A stretch of 64,000 bases of DNA from Sulfitobacter faviae (GTDB taxonomy: Bacteria; Pseudomonadota; Alphaproteobacteria; Rhodobacterales; Rhodobacteraceae): the NCBI RefSeq assembly GCF_029870955.1, contig NZ_PGFQ01000002.1:150827-214826 (forward strand), given 5' to 3'. Under the pieces are notes generated by a model. The model saw nothing but the letters and a program-made list of their open reading frames with translations, was not told where the DNA came from and ran no database searches. Below are positions 47,988-56,851 of the stretch, in pieces; the stretch's first letter is position 1, and the number at the start of each line of letters is the position of its first letter. The position numbers were made by a program, and so were the translations under genes.

Positions 47988-50372
47988 ATGACCGCTCTCG
48001 CCCCTGCCCAGCTGAAGACCATCGAACAACGTCTGCTGTGGCTGTCGCACTGGATGATCCACAACGCGAACCACATTCGGCCCAAGGTGGACGGCATCAA
48101 GGTGGGCGGGCATCAGGCGTCTTCGGCCTCGATGGTGTCGATCATGACGGCGCTTTATTTCAGCGCCCTGCGGCCAGAGGACCGCGTGGCGGTGAAGCCC
48201 CATGCCTCGCCGATCTTCCACGCGATGCAATACCTGATGGGCAACCAGACCCGCGAGAAGATGGAGAATTTCCGCGGGTTTCAGGGCGTGCAGAGCTACC
48301 CCAGCCGCACCAAGGACGTGGACGACGTGGATTTTTCCACCGGGTCGGTCGGGCTTGGGGTGGCGGTGACCTCCTTCGCTTCGCTGGTGCAGGATTACAT
48401 CACCGCGAAAGACTGGGGCGCGGATGTCGATCTGGGCCGCATGGTCGCCTTGGTGGGCGACGCCGAGTTGGACGAGGGCAACATCTACGAGGCCCTGCAG
48501 GAGGGCTGGAAGAACGACCTGCGCAACACCTGGTGGATCATCGACTACAACCGCCAGTCGCTCGACGGGGTGGTGCGCGAGGGGCTGTTCAAACGCATTG
48601 AGCAGATTTTCGACGCCTTCGGCTGGGACGTGGTCAAGGTGAAATACGGCGCCCTGCAGCGCGCCGCGTTCGAGGAGCCGGGCGGTGACAAGCTGCGCGA
48701 CTGGATCGACAATTGCCCCAACCAGCTCTATTCGGCGCTGACCTATCAGGGCGGCGCGGTCTGGCGCGAGCGGTTGATGGAGGCGCTTGGCGATCAGGGT
48801 GATGTCACGGCATTGATCGACGCCCGCAGCGATGACGAACTGGCCGAGCTGATGGAGAACCTTGGCGGCAATTGCGTTGAGACCATGGCCGAGACCTTCG
48901 CCGCCATCGACCACGACCGCCCGGTCTGTTTTCTCGCCTATACCATCAAGGGCTGGGGCACGCCGATCGCAGGGCACAAGGACAACCACGGCGGTCTGAT
49001 GACCAAGACCCAGATGGCCGACTGGCAGAAACACATGGGCGTGGCCGAGGGGGAGGAATGGGAGCCTTTCGCCACCGTCGAGGACCCGCAAGCGCTGCAA
49101 GCGGCGCTGGATCGCGTGCCCTTCTTCGCCAAGGGCCGCCGCCGCTACAATGATGCCACGCTGCCGGTGCCGCGGATCGAACTGTCGAGCGACCGCGAAA
49201 TCTCCACGCAGATGGCCTTTGGCAAAATTCTCGACGATCTGTCGAAGGGCGACAGCGATCTCGCCTCCCGCATCGTTACCATGTCGCCGGACGTGACCGG
49301 GACCACGAACCTCGGGCCATGGGTGAACCGGCGCAAGCTCTTCGCGCGCAGCGAACAGGCCGACACTTTCATCAACGAGAAGATCCCCTCCACCGCGAAA
49401 TGGGAATTCACGCCCGAGGGCCAGCACATCGAACTGGGCATCGCCGAGATGAATCTCTTCCTGCTTCTGGGCGCGGCGGGCCTGTCGCATTCGCTCTTTG
49501 GCAAGCGGGTCATTCCCATCGGCACGGTCTATGATCCCTTCGTCGCCCGCGGCTTGGATGCGCTGAACTACGCTTGTTATCAGGACGCGCGCTTCATGAT
49601 CGTGGGCACCCCCTCGGGCGTGACGCTCGCGCCCGAGGGCGGGGCGCATCAATCCATCGGCACGCCGCTCATCGGCATGAGCCAGGATGGCTTGGCGAGC
49701 TTTGAGCCTGCCTTCGCCGACGAGTTGGCGGTCATCATGCAGTGGGCCTTCGACTACCTGCAACGCGATGGCGAAGGCGACCCGGACGAGCGCACATGGC
49801 TGCGCGACGAGACCGGCGGCTCGGTCTATCTGCGGCTCACCACCAATCCCATCGAACAGCCCGGCAAGCGCGTCGACGAGGACTTCCGCCAAGGCGCCAT
49901 CGACGGGGCCTATTGGCTGCGCAAGCCGGGGCCGAACTGCGACGTGGTGATCGCCTATCAAGGTGCCGTGGCGCCCGAGGCGATCAAGGCCGCGGGCAGC
50001 ATCGCCGAGGGCCGCCGCGACGTGGGTGTGCTTGCGGTGACCTCCGCCGACCGGCTGAACGCCGGCTGGACCGCGGCACAGCGCGCCCGGGCGCGCGGCA
50101 ACCACGCGGCGCAGAGCCATATCGAAACGCTGCTCGGCCAATTGCCGCGCGATTGCAAGCTGGTGACGGTGATTGACGGCCATCCGGCGACACTGTCGTG
50201 GCTGGGCGCGGTCGTGGGGCATCAGACGGTGCCGCTTGGGGTCGAGCATTTCGGCCAGACCGGCACCATCGCCGACCTCTACCGGCATTTCGGGATCGAC
50301 GCGCGCTCGATCGTGGAAAAGGTGCAGGGGCTCACCCCGGGCCGCCAGATGCTGCACCGGGTGGCGGGTTGA
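47988..50372 (+). CDS. mdeB: MdeB-like 2-oxobutyrate dehydrogenase E1 (AceE/transketolase superfamily)
   Basis: A 794-residue ThDP enzyme of the homodimeric E1 type. The N-terminal ThDP domain has VGGHQASSASMVSIMTALYF and the Mg/ThDP motif ALVGDAELDEGNIYEALQEG, followed by WWIIDYNRQSLDG. The PYR domain has EGQHIELGIAEMNLFLLLGA with the catalytic Glu. P. putida MdeB, encoded after methionine gamma-lyase, is the named precedent and acts on 2-oxobutyrate from methionine. No E2 or E3 gene is adjacent, so it would borrow them from another complex. It shares one base with the next start. Confidence 0.88.
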   Translation: MTALAPAQLKTIEQRLLWLSHWMIHNANHIRPKVDGIKVGGHQASSASMVSIMTALYFSALRPEDRVAVKPHASPIFHAMQYLMGNQTREKMENFRGFQGVQSYPSRTKDVDDVDFSTGSVGLGVAVTSFASLVQDYITAKDWGADVDLGRMVALVGDAELDEGNIYEALQEGWKNDLRNTWWIIDYNRQSLDGVVREGLFKRIEQIFDAFGWDVVKVKYGALQRAAFEEPGGDKLRDWIDNCPNQLYSALTYQGGAVWRERLMEALGDQGDVTALIDARSDDELAELMENLGGNCVETMAETFAAIDHDRPVCFLAYTIKGWGTPIAGHKDNHGGLMTKTQMADWQKHMGVAEGEEWEPFATVEDPQALQAALDRVPFFAKGRRRYNDATLPVPRIELSSDREISTQMAFGKILDDLSKGDSDLASRIVTMSPDVTGTTNLGPWVNRRKLFARSEQADTFINEKIPSTAKWEFTPEGQHIELGIAEMNLFLLLGAAGLSHSLFGKRVIPIGTVYDPFVARGLDALNYACYQDARFMIVGTPSGVTLAPEGGAHQSIGTPLIGMSQDGLASFEPAFADELAVIMQWAFDYLQRDGEGDPDERTWLRDETGGSVYLRLTTNPIEQPGKRVDEDFRQGAIDGAYWLRKPGPNCDVVIAYQGAVAPEAIKAAGSIAEGRRDVGVLAVTSADRLNAGWTAAQRARARGNHAAQSHIETLLGQLPRDCKLVTVIDGHPATLSWLGAVVGHQTVPLGVEHFGQTGTIADLYRHFGIDARSIVEKVQGLTPGRQMLHRVAG

Positions 50373-51298
50373 TGGAAATGACCTATTCCCTTGCCATCCA
50401 CGGCGGTGCCGGAACCATCCTCAAGGAAAACATGACGCCCGAGAAGGAGGCCGCCTATCACGATGGCCTCGCCCGTGCGCTGGAAGCCGGCGAAGCGGTG
50501 CTGCGCGACGGTGGCAGCGCGATGGATGCGGTGGTGGCCGCTGTCTGCGCGCTGGAGGATGAACCGCTGTTCAACGCAGGCCGCGGCGCGGTCTATACTT
50601 CCGAGGGCGTGCAGGAGATGGACGCCGCCGTGATGGATGGCGCCGACCGGCGCGCGGGCTCAGTGGCCGGGGTCTTCGGACCGAAGAACCCGGTGAAACT
50701 GGCGCGTGCGGTGATGGAGCGGACCGAGCATGTCACCCTCATCGGCCCCAATGCGCTGGAGATCGCGCGGCAGGCGGGCCTCGAGTTCGCCGACCGTGAC
50801 TATTTCTTCACCCAGTCCCGCTGGGATGCATTGCAGGAAACGCTCGAGATGCGCGCCCGCGGCGAGGTCTCGGACGATCCGGCGCGGCGGCATGGCACCG
50901 TCGGGGCCGTGGCGCGCGACGCGGCGGGCAACATCGCCGCCGCCACCTCAACGGGGGGCATGACCGCCAAGGCCCCGGGCCGGGTTGGCGACACGCCGAT
51001 GATCGGCGCGGGCACCTTCGCCGACAACGCGACCTGCGCGGTCTCTGCCACCGGGCATGGCGAGATTTTCATCCGCTGGAACGCCGCCGGGGAGATCGCC
51101 GCGCGGATGCGCCACGCGGGCGAGGATCTGGCCACCGCCGCCGAACATGTGGTGATGCAGGATCTGGCACCCAACGACGGCTCGGGCGGGGTCATCGCAG
51201 TGGACGCGGCGGGCAATATCGCCATGCCGTTTAACTCGCAGGGCATGTACCGCGGCATGGTGCGTAAAGGCTGCGCGCCCGAGACCAGTATCTATTGA
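50372..51298 (+). CDS. Isoaspartyl peptidase/L-asparaginase (Ntn hydrolase)
   Basis: A 308-residue plant-type asparaginase. YSLAIHGGAGTILKENMTPE is the family start; self-cleavage would occur before the catalytic Thr in RRHGTVGAVARDAAG. Substrate residues follow in GRVGDTPMIGAGTFADN and ATGHGEIFIRW, and the C-terminal PFNSQGMYRGM is typical. It releases aspartate from isoaspartyl dipeptides or asparagine. The 1-bp overlap with mdeB (TGATG) ties it to the methionine operon, an uncommon partner. Confidence 0.93.
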   Translation: MEMTYSLAIHGGAGTILKENMTPEKEAAYHDGLARALEAGEAVLRDGGSAMDAVVAAVCALEDEPLFNAGRGAVYTSEGVQEMDAAVMDGADRRAGSVAGVFGPKNPVKLARAVMERTEHVTLIGPNALEIARQAGLEFADRDYFFTQSRWDALQETLEMRARGEVSDDPARRHGTVGAVARDAAGNIAAATSTGGMTAKAPGRVGDTPMIGAGTFADNATCAVSATGHGEIFIRWNAAGEIAARMRHAGEDLATAAEHVVMQDLAPNDGSGGVIAVDAAGNIAMPFNSQGMYRGMVRKGCAPETSIY

Positions 51299-51397
51299 GC
51301 GGTGCGGCCCTTCGGTTGCCTTCCTGCCACGGGAAGGCGACAAATGCCGCCGCGAAGAGCCGCCCGCCATCTAAATCTTGACATTTTGTCCCCTCCC

Positions 51398-51414
51398 TTT
51401 GATTGACGGTCAAA
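51398..51414. promoter_or_regulatory. Palindrome TTTGA-N7-TCAAA upstream of the first dctQM
   Basis: Within it TTGACGGTCAA (51403-51413) is itself a near-perfect palindrome. It lies 26 bp before the dctQ start and could be an operator for a GntR-type regulator or overlap a -35 element. No regulator is adjacent. Nothing else is seen in the 141 bp between the peptidase and dctQ. Confidence 0.4.
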
Positions 51415-51439
51415 CGAACTTGACGGGAGAGGGGACAAG

Positions 51440-52017
51440 GTGCGTTTTTTAGCAGCAATTGCCAGGGTGATCTGCGCGGTGAACTTGGTCATCGGCAATC
51501 TCTTTTCATGGCTCGCACTCGGCATCGTGTTGGTCTGTTTCACCGTGGTTGTGCAGCGCTATGTCTTCGCGATCAGCTTCGTTTGGATGCAAGACCTTTA
51601 TATCTGGCTAAACGGCGCGATGTTCACGGCCGTGGCCGGTTTTGCGCTGCTGCGCGATGACCATGTGCGCGTCGACATCTTCTACCGCCCCGCCACTATG
51701 GCCCGCCGCGCACTGATTGACCTGATCGGCGTCATCGTCTTTCTGCTGCCCTTCTGCTGGATCGTCTACACCTATTCGATCCCCTTCGTGATCCGCGCTT
51801 GGGGCTATCAGGAAGGGTCGGCCAATGTGGGCGGCATGCCGGGGCTTTATATTCTCAAAGCCTTCATCATCGGCTTCGCATTTCTACTCGCAATTCAAGG
51901 GATTGCATGGATCATCCGCTCCATCCTCGTGCTCAGCGGCAATGCTGAGCTAGTGCCCAAATCCATGCAATACAGCCGGGACCAAATCCCGCAGACCATC
52001 CGCAGGGAGCCGTTTGA
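51440..52017 (+). CDS. TRAP transporter small permease DctQ (system 1)
   Basis: A four-helix membrane protein, 192 residues. LFSWLALGIVLVCFTVVVQR, then VWMQDLYIWLNGAMFTAVAG and LLRDDHVRVDIFYR are the DctQ signature. As written the frame runs on past the natural end; one base added to the GGG run at 52005-52007 gives a stop at 52015-52017 that overlaps the dctM ATG. Translation starts at GTG 51440 behind GGGAGAGGGG. Its binding protein is encoded on the opposite strand at 53684-54778. Confidence 0.88.
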
Positions 52018-53408
52018 TGGATCCGATTTTCATTGGCGAGATGCTCGCCGCGCTCATGTTCTTTGGCGTGATCGGCTTTTTGTTGCTCGGCTTTCCGGTG
52101 GCTTTCACCCTTGCTGGCGTGTCGCTGCTGTTTGGCGCCGTGGGCATGGGCTTCGGCGTGTTCGATCCCTCCAACTTCGGCTCGCTGCCGAACCGCTATA
52201 TCGGCTTCATGACCAACGAAGTCTTGGTCGCCGTGCCGCTCTTTATCTTCATGGGGGTGATGCTGGAACGCAGCCAGATCGCCGAACAGCTTTTGCTGAC
52301 CATGGGCAAGCTTTTCGGAAATATGCGCGGCGGTCTGGGGATTTCGGTGGTGCTTGTGGGCGCGATGCTCGCGGCATCCACCGGCGTCGTGGGGGCGACG
52401 GTTGTCACCATGGGCCTGATCTCTCTGCCCGCGATGCTGCGGGCGGGCTATGACCCCAAGCTTGCCACCGGGGTGATCTGCGCCAGCGGCACCTTGGGTC
52501 AGATCATCCCGCCCTCCACCGTGTTGATCTTCATGGGCGACATGCTTTCGGGCATTAACTCTCAGGTGCAGATGGCCAAGGGCAACTTTGCCCCCACGCC
52601 CGTCTCTGTGGGGGATCTCTTCGCTGGGGCGCTGCTGCCGGGGATTTTGCTGGTCTCGCTTTACCTGAGCTACGTTCTGTTCAAAGCCGCGACCGCGCCC
52701 GCCTCCTGCCCCGCGACGCCGGTTCCGGCGGATGAGAAAAGCCAACTGGTGCGGGATTTCTTTGTCGCCCTGATGCCGCCGCTCTTGCTGATCCTCGCCG
52801 TGCTGGGGTCGATCCTCGGCGGCATCGCCACCCCGACCGAGGCGGCCTCTGTCGGTGCTGTGGGGGCGATGGTGCTTGCGGCCATGCGCTGGCGTCTGTC
52901 CTTCCGCATCCTGCGGGAGACGATGATCGCCACGGCCACGATCACCAGCATGGTCTTTATCATTCTGCTGGGGGCTTCGGTCTTTTCCATCGTGTTCCGC
53001 ATGATGGGCGGCGACAATCTGGTGCATGAGTTCCTCAGCAACCTGCCCGGCGGCCCCTTGGCGGCGGTGGCGGTGGTGATGATCATCATGTTCTTCTTGG
53101 GCTTCATCCTCGATACCTTTGAGATCATCTTTATCGTGATCCCGATCACCGCGCCGGTGCTGTTGATGCTGGACATCGATCCGATCTGGCTGGGCGTCTT
53201 GGTTGGGGTGAACTTGCAGACATCCTTCCTGACGCCGCCCTTCGGCTTTGCGCTGTTCTATCTGCGCGGGGTGGCCCCGGCGGATCTGCCGACCAGCGCG
53301 ATTTACAAAGGTATCCTGCCCTTCGTGATGTTGCAGGTGGTGGCGATTGCGATCCTCTTTGCCTTCCCGCAAATCGTGACTTGGTTGCCTAAGGTGATCG
53401 CGGGGTGA
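52017..53408 (+). CDS. TRAP transporter large permease DctM (system 1)
   Basis: A 463-residue, about 12-helix transport subunit. Motifs are GFPVAFTLAGVSLLFGAVGM, AMLAASTGVVGATVVTMGLI, ASGTLGQIIPPSTVLIFMGD, and the second pseudo-repeat GGIATPTEAASVGAVGAMVL plus SFLTPPFGFALFYLRGVAP. All are standard for the DctM/IT superfamily. It is coupled to dctQ by a stop-start overlap and ends before a strong terminator. Length is family-typical with no frameshift. Confidence 0.94.
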   Translation: MDPIFIGEMLAALMFFGVIGFLLLGFPVAFTLAGVSLLFGAVGMGFGVFDPSNFGSLPNRYIGFMTNEVLVAVPLFIFMGVMLERSQIAEQLLLTMGKLFGNMRGGLGISVVLVGAMLAASTGVVGATVVTMGLISLPAMLRAGYDPKLATGVICASGTLGQIIPPSTVLIFMGDMLSGINSQVQMAKGNFAPTPVSVGDLFAGALLPGILLVSLYLSYVLFKAATAPASCPATPVPADEKSQLVRDFFVALMPPLLLILAVLGSILGGIATPTEAASVGAVGAMVLAAMRWRLSFRILRETMIATATITSMVFIILLGASVFSIVFRMMGGDNLVHEFLSNLPGGPLAAVAVVMIIMFFLGFILDTFEIIFIVIPITAPVLLMLDIDPIWLGVLVGVNLQTSFLTPPFGFALFYLRGVAPADLPTSAIYKGILPFVMLQVVAIAILFAFPQIVTWLPKVIAG

Positions 53409-53427
53409 GATAGCCCCCGACGTTCAA

Positions 53428-53455
53428 AGGCCCGGCAGCAATGCCGGGCCTTTTT
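53428..53455 (+). terminator. Rho-independent terminator after dctM (system 1)
   Basis: AGGCCCGGCA (53428-53437), loop GCAA, TGCCGGGCCT (53442-53451) and a T run to 53455. The 10-bp GC stem followed by T5 is a clear intrinsic terminator, 20 bp after the dctM stop. Confidence 0.92.
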
Positions 53456-53468
53456 GGTTGAGCGGTAA

Positions 53469-53593
53469 GGGCATCGCCCTCCCTGGTGGGCGATCGAACC
53501 CGTAAATGGGGCTGCGCGGGAGCCCATTTCGCGAACCGATCCGGCTGTCGAAACGCTGCAAAATCGCCCTCCGGGGGAGGGAGGGCGATGCCC
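53469..53593. repeat. REP-like palindromic intergenic element A
   Basis: A 125-bp element with perfect 16-bp terminal inverted repeats, GGGCATCGCCCTCCCT (53469-53484) and AGGGAGGGCGATGCCC (53578-53593). Each end also folds on itself (ATCGCCC...GGGCGAT), and the middle has a third stem AAATGGG...CCCATTT. The plan recurs in element B at 58014-58147: two ATCGCC...GGCGAT hairpins facing each other across about 75 bp. It sits between convergent TRAP genes just after a terminator, the usual home of REP/BIME units. Confidence 0.75.
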
Positions 53594-53637
53594 GGTGTGC
53601 CACCGGGCGGGACAGGTCTGAGACCGTCGTTTCATAG

Positions 53638-53665
53638 AAAAAGGCCCGGCGTTTCCACCGGGCCC
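53638..53665 (-). terminator. Rho-independent terminator for dctP (system 1)
   Basis: Read on the minus strand, CCGGGCC-type arms (53658-53664 and 53643-53649) form a GC stem with an 8-base loop, followed by a T5 run (plus-strand A5 at 53638-53642). It lies about 20 bp beyond the stop of the minus-strand binding-protein gene. Confidence 0.85.
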
Positions 53666-53683
53666 TTCCAATCAGCGCGAAGC

Positions 53684-54778
53684 TTAGTACTTCAGGAACT
53701 TCTGACGCGCCTGCACATAGGGGCTGTCGATGTTCTCGGTCCGGGTACGGACGAGGTTCAGCGCTTCGACAAAGCTCTCGGCGGTCCTCTTGACCAGTGG
53801 GTCGTCGCTGTTGCGCAGTTCTTCGACCACTTCGACCGAGGCTTTGGCACCGGCTTCCATGATGTCGTCGGGGAAGTTGCGCACGGTCACGCCATGCTCT
53901 TCCTGTAGGGTCTTCAGCGCGCGCGGGTCGTTGGCGTAGAAGTCGGCAGCAACCTGATCGTACTCCGCTTGGCTTACGTCACGGATGATCGCCTGCAGGT
54001 TCTCGGGCAGTTCCTGATACTTCTTCTTGTCGACGACAAGCTCGGTCGCCAGACCCGATTCCACGAAGGACGGCATGTAGTAGTTTTTGGCCACCTGATG
54101 GAAGCCGAGCGCCAGATCGTTGTAGGGGCCCACGAATTCCGCAGCGTCGAGCGTGCCCGACTGAAGCGCTTGGAAGATTTCGCCCGCGGCCATGTTGGTC
54201 ACGGTCGCGCCCAGTTTCTCCCACACACGGCCACCAAGGCCCGGGGTCCGGAAGCGCACACCTTTGACATCGTCGAGGCTCTTCAGCTCATCGCGGAACC
54301 AGCCGCCGGTCTGCGTGCCGGTGTTGCCCGACAGGAAGCCCTGAACGCCGAACTGGTCATAAATCTCGTCCCAGATCTCCTGACCGCCCATGTAGCGCAT
54401 CCATGCCGTCAGTTCCGGCGTGGTCATGCCGTAGGGCACGCCGGTGAAGAAGGACAACGCAGGGGATTTGTTCTGCCAGTAGTAGGCGGCACCGTGGCTC
54501 ATCTCGGCGGTGCCGTCGATCACGGCGTCGAGCGATTGCAGCGGCGGCACCATCTCACCGGCGGAGAAGACCTGAATGGTCAGCTCGCCACCCGAGGCGG
54601 CGGTGATCCGGTCGGCCAGACGCTGCGCGCCGACACCCAGACCGGGGAAGTTCTTGGGCCATGTGGTAACCATGCGCCATGTGATGTTGCCCTGCGCAAT
54701 AGCGGGCGCTGCAAGTGTCGTGGCGGCAGCACCTGCCCCCATTACACCGGCTTTGCGGATAAATGAACGACGATCCAT
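53684..54778 (-). CDS. TRAP transporter solute-binding protein DctP (system 1), Tat-exported
   Basis: A 364-residue periplasmic binding protein. The N-terminus MDRRSFIRKAGVMGAGAAAT, ending AAPAIAQG, is a twin-arginine signal. The mature start reads ITWRMVTTWPKNFPGLGVGA, characteristic of the DctP family-7/TakP-like branch that binds 2-oxo acids or other monocarboxylates. The ligand-carboxylate Arg lies in VRFRTPGLGGRVWEKLGA. GGAGG precedes the ATG at 54778; longer in-frame starts upstream are rejected. It is convergent with dctQM, so expression of binder and permease is uncoupled. Confidence 0.92.
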   Translation of the reverse strand: MDRRSFIRKAGVMGAGAAATTLAAPAIAQGNITWRMVTTWPKNFPGLGVGAQRLADRITAASGGELTIQVFSAGEMVPPLQSLDAVIDGTAEMSHGAAYYWQNKSPALSFFTGVPYGMTTPELTAWMRYMGGQEIWDEIYDQFGVQGFLSGNTGTQTGGWFRDELKSLDDVKGVRFRTPGLGGRVWEKLGATVTNMAAGEIFQALQSGTLDAAEFVGPYNDLALGFHQVAKNYYMPSFVESGLATELVVDKKKYQELPENLQAIIRDVSQAEYDQVAADFYANDPRALKTLQEEHGVTVRNFPDDIMEAGAKASVEVVEELRNSDDPLVKRTAESFVEALNLVRTRTENIDSPYVQARQKFLKY

Positions 54779-54963
54779 GTTTTTCCTCCCAAACGGATAT
54801 TTGCTTAGCCTCCCCCGACGTCGACGCGGAGGGCCATGCGCAGCAGATAATCGTCGCTTTTCGAAAATGTCCATGGCTTAGGCAAATTGAAATCTCACCT
54901 TCTGGACAATCCCGCCCCAAGCCGCATACGTAGTGCTACTTAAAGCAGCATTATTAATGGTCT

Positions 54964-54991
54964 TTTGCCTTGTTTTCGGCAGAAAGGCAAA
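54964..54991. promoter_or_regulatory. Inverted repeat TTTGCCTT-N12-AAGGCAAA in the divergent TRAP promoter
   Basis: Perfect 8-bp arms (54964-54971, 54984-54991) lie in the 245 bp between dctP of system 1 (54778) and dctQ of system 2 (55024). It is a candidate operator for shared control of the two systems. No regulator gene is adjacent. Confidence 0.5.
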
Positions 54992-55023
54992 TAATGTGCG
55001 AGCTGCCAGGGAGGGCTCAGATC

Positions 55024-55521
55024 TTGATAAAATTCATCGACCAGATGAACGAATTCGTCGGGCGCATCGTGTCGGTCGTCGCCGTCATTTTCGCCGCAAT
55101 CATCATCTATGACGTCTTCATGCGCTATGCGCTGAATGACCCGACCCGCTGGGCCTTTGACGTCACGAAACAACTTTATGGCTTCTATTTCGTGATGCTG
55201 GGCGGCTATGCGCTGCGCCATCAGGCCCATGTGCGGGTCGATCTGATCACCGAAACCCTTGGCCCCAGCCTGCGCCGTTGGGTCGAAGCGGCGGGCTATG
55301 TGATCTTTTTCTTCCCCTTCGCGTGGATCTTCACCACCCGCTCTTATGAATTCGCCATGCGCTCCTATGCCCAAGGTGAGACGACATATGGCTCGGTCCA
55401 GCTGCCGGTCTATCCGCTGAAAATGGCCATGGCCCTCGCTGCCGGTCTTTTGCTGCTGCAAGGCGTGTCGGAATTTTTGAAACTCGTACTTAACCGTCAG
55501 GAACTGCCCCGTGACGCCTGA
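55024..55521 (+). CDS. TRAP transporter small permease DctQ (system 2)
   Basis: A four-helix protein of about 165 residues. The signature runs through IVSVVAVIFAAIIIYDVFMR, WAFDVTKQLYGFYFVMLGGY and ALRHQAHVRVDLITETLGP. The start is judged to be TTG 55024 behind GGGAGGG, as upstream in-frame ATG codons at 54970 and 54994 lack a ribosome site and overlap an inverted repeat; this remains uncertain. It overlaps dctM by 11 bp. Confidence 0.85.
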   Translation: MIKFIDQMNEFVGRIVSVVAVIFAAIIIYDVFMRYALNDPTRWAFDVTKQLYGFYFVMLGGYALRHQAHVRVDLITETLGPSLRRWVEAAGYVIFFFPFAWIFTTRSYEFAMRSYAQGETTYGSVQLPVYPLKMAMALAAGLLLLQGVSEFLKLVLNRQELPRDA

Positions 55522-56832
55522 ACTCATTGCACTCACCATGTTTGGCCTGCTTCTGCTGGGCCTCTTCATGGGCCACCCGCTGGCCTTCGTTCTGGGCGGC
55601 ACCGCCGTTTTGGGCGCTGTCATCGCCGGCAAACCGATGGTGCTGGGCATCGTCATCAACCGAATTTTCGGCGATGTGCTGGACAACTTCACGCTGATCG
55701 CGATTCCGCTCTTTATCTTGATGGCAAGGTTCCTGTCCGATTCGGGCGTGACGGATAAGATGTTCGAATCACTGCGGCTTTTGATGTCGAACATTCGCGG
55801 CGGTCTGGCGTTGGCAGTGGTTTTCATCTCGATCCTGCTGGCCGCGACCACGGGTATCATCGGCGCCTCGATCACCGTGATGGGCGTGATGGCCCTGCGC
55901 CCGATGCTGCAATATGGCTATAGCCCGACCCTGACCACCGGGGTCATCGCCGCCTCGGGCTGTTTGGGCATTCTGATCCCGCCGTCGATCATGCTGATCC
56001 TCATGGCCTCTTATTCCCCCCTTTCGGTGGGGGAGCTTTTCGCGGGCGCCATGGTGCCGGGCGTGGTGCTGGGGCTGCTCTATGCGGTCTGGGTTTTCGT
56101 CGTCGCTGTGGTCCGGCCCGACATGGCCCCCGCCGTCGAGCCTGATGAGAAAATCTCGAAACCCGCCCTTGTGCGCATGCTGCTGATCGAAGCCGTGCCG
56201 CCGCTGGTGCTGATCCTCGGCATTCTGGGCTCCCTGCTCGCGGGCATCGCCACGGCGACTGAAGCTTCCGCCATCGGTGCGGCGCTGGCACTGGTGATCG
56301 TTATCATGCGCGGCAAGTTCAGCTGGGCCTCTTTCTACGGCGCGATGTTGGAAACCGGGCGCACCTCGGCGATGATACTGTTTATCGTCGTGGGCGCCAC
56401 CGCCTTTACCGGCGTGTTCAACATCACCGGTGGCCTGCGCGCCACGCAGGAGATCATCCGCAACCTCGACATGGCGCCTTGGCTCTTGATCGCGATGATG
56501 ATGTTCATCGTCTTCATCCTCGGGGCCTTCCTCGACTGGACCGGCATCGTGCTGCTGTCCTTCCCGATCTTCCTGCCGATCGTGCAGGAGATGGACGTGA
56601 GCCTGTTGTGGTTCGTCGTCCTGATGTCGGTGGTTCTGCAAACGTCCTTTTTGACCCCGCCCTTTGGATATGCGCTCTTCTACCTGCGCGCCATTGCCCG
56701 CGTGAGGTCAAGACGTCGCATATCATCGTCGGCGTGCTGCCTTTCATCGGTCTGATCCTGATGATGTGTGTGGCCATCGCCCTGTTCCCACAGCTTGTCA
56801 CCTGGCTGCCGGAAACGCTCTATACAAAATAA
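55511..56832 (+). CDS. TRAP transporter large permease DctM (system 2)
   Basis: The 12-helix transport subunit, 440 residues after adding one base in the CCC run at 56697-56699. The corrected end reads REVKTSHIIVGVLPFIGLIL and closes LVTWLPETLYTK. Marks are LFMGHPLAFVLGGTAVLGAV, TTGIIGASITVMGVMALRPM, ASGCLGILIPPSIMLILMAS and TSFLTPPFGYALFYLRAIAP. It starts at GTG 55511 inside the dctQ end. The binding-protein gene follows after 19 bp. Confidence 0.92.
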
Positions 56833-56851
56833 TCAACGGAGGAGAGAGATT

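Noticed and set aside
46677..50357. Very long open frame (1226 codons) on the minus strand opposite mdeA and mdeB
   Set aside because: It is the antisense of two well-identified enzymes in GC-rich DNA; its His/Arg/Gly-rich translation has no domain-like features and no ribosome site.
51933..53372. Long minus-strand frame rich in His, Asp, Gln and Arg
   Set aside because: It mirrors the hydrophobic dctM gene; antisense of membrane proteins typically yields such polar composition.
53591..53607. Hairpin CCCGGTG-TGC-CACCGGG as an independent terminator
   Set aside because: It directly abuts element A and has no T run; a proper terminator for the minus-strand gene lies at 53638-53665.
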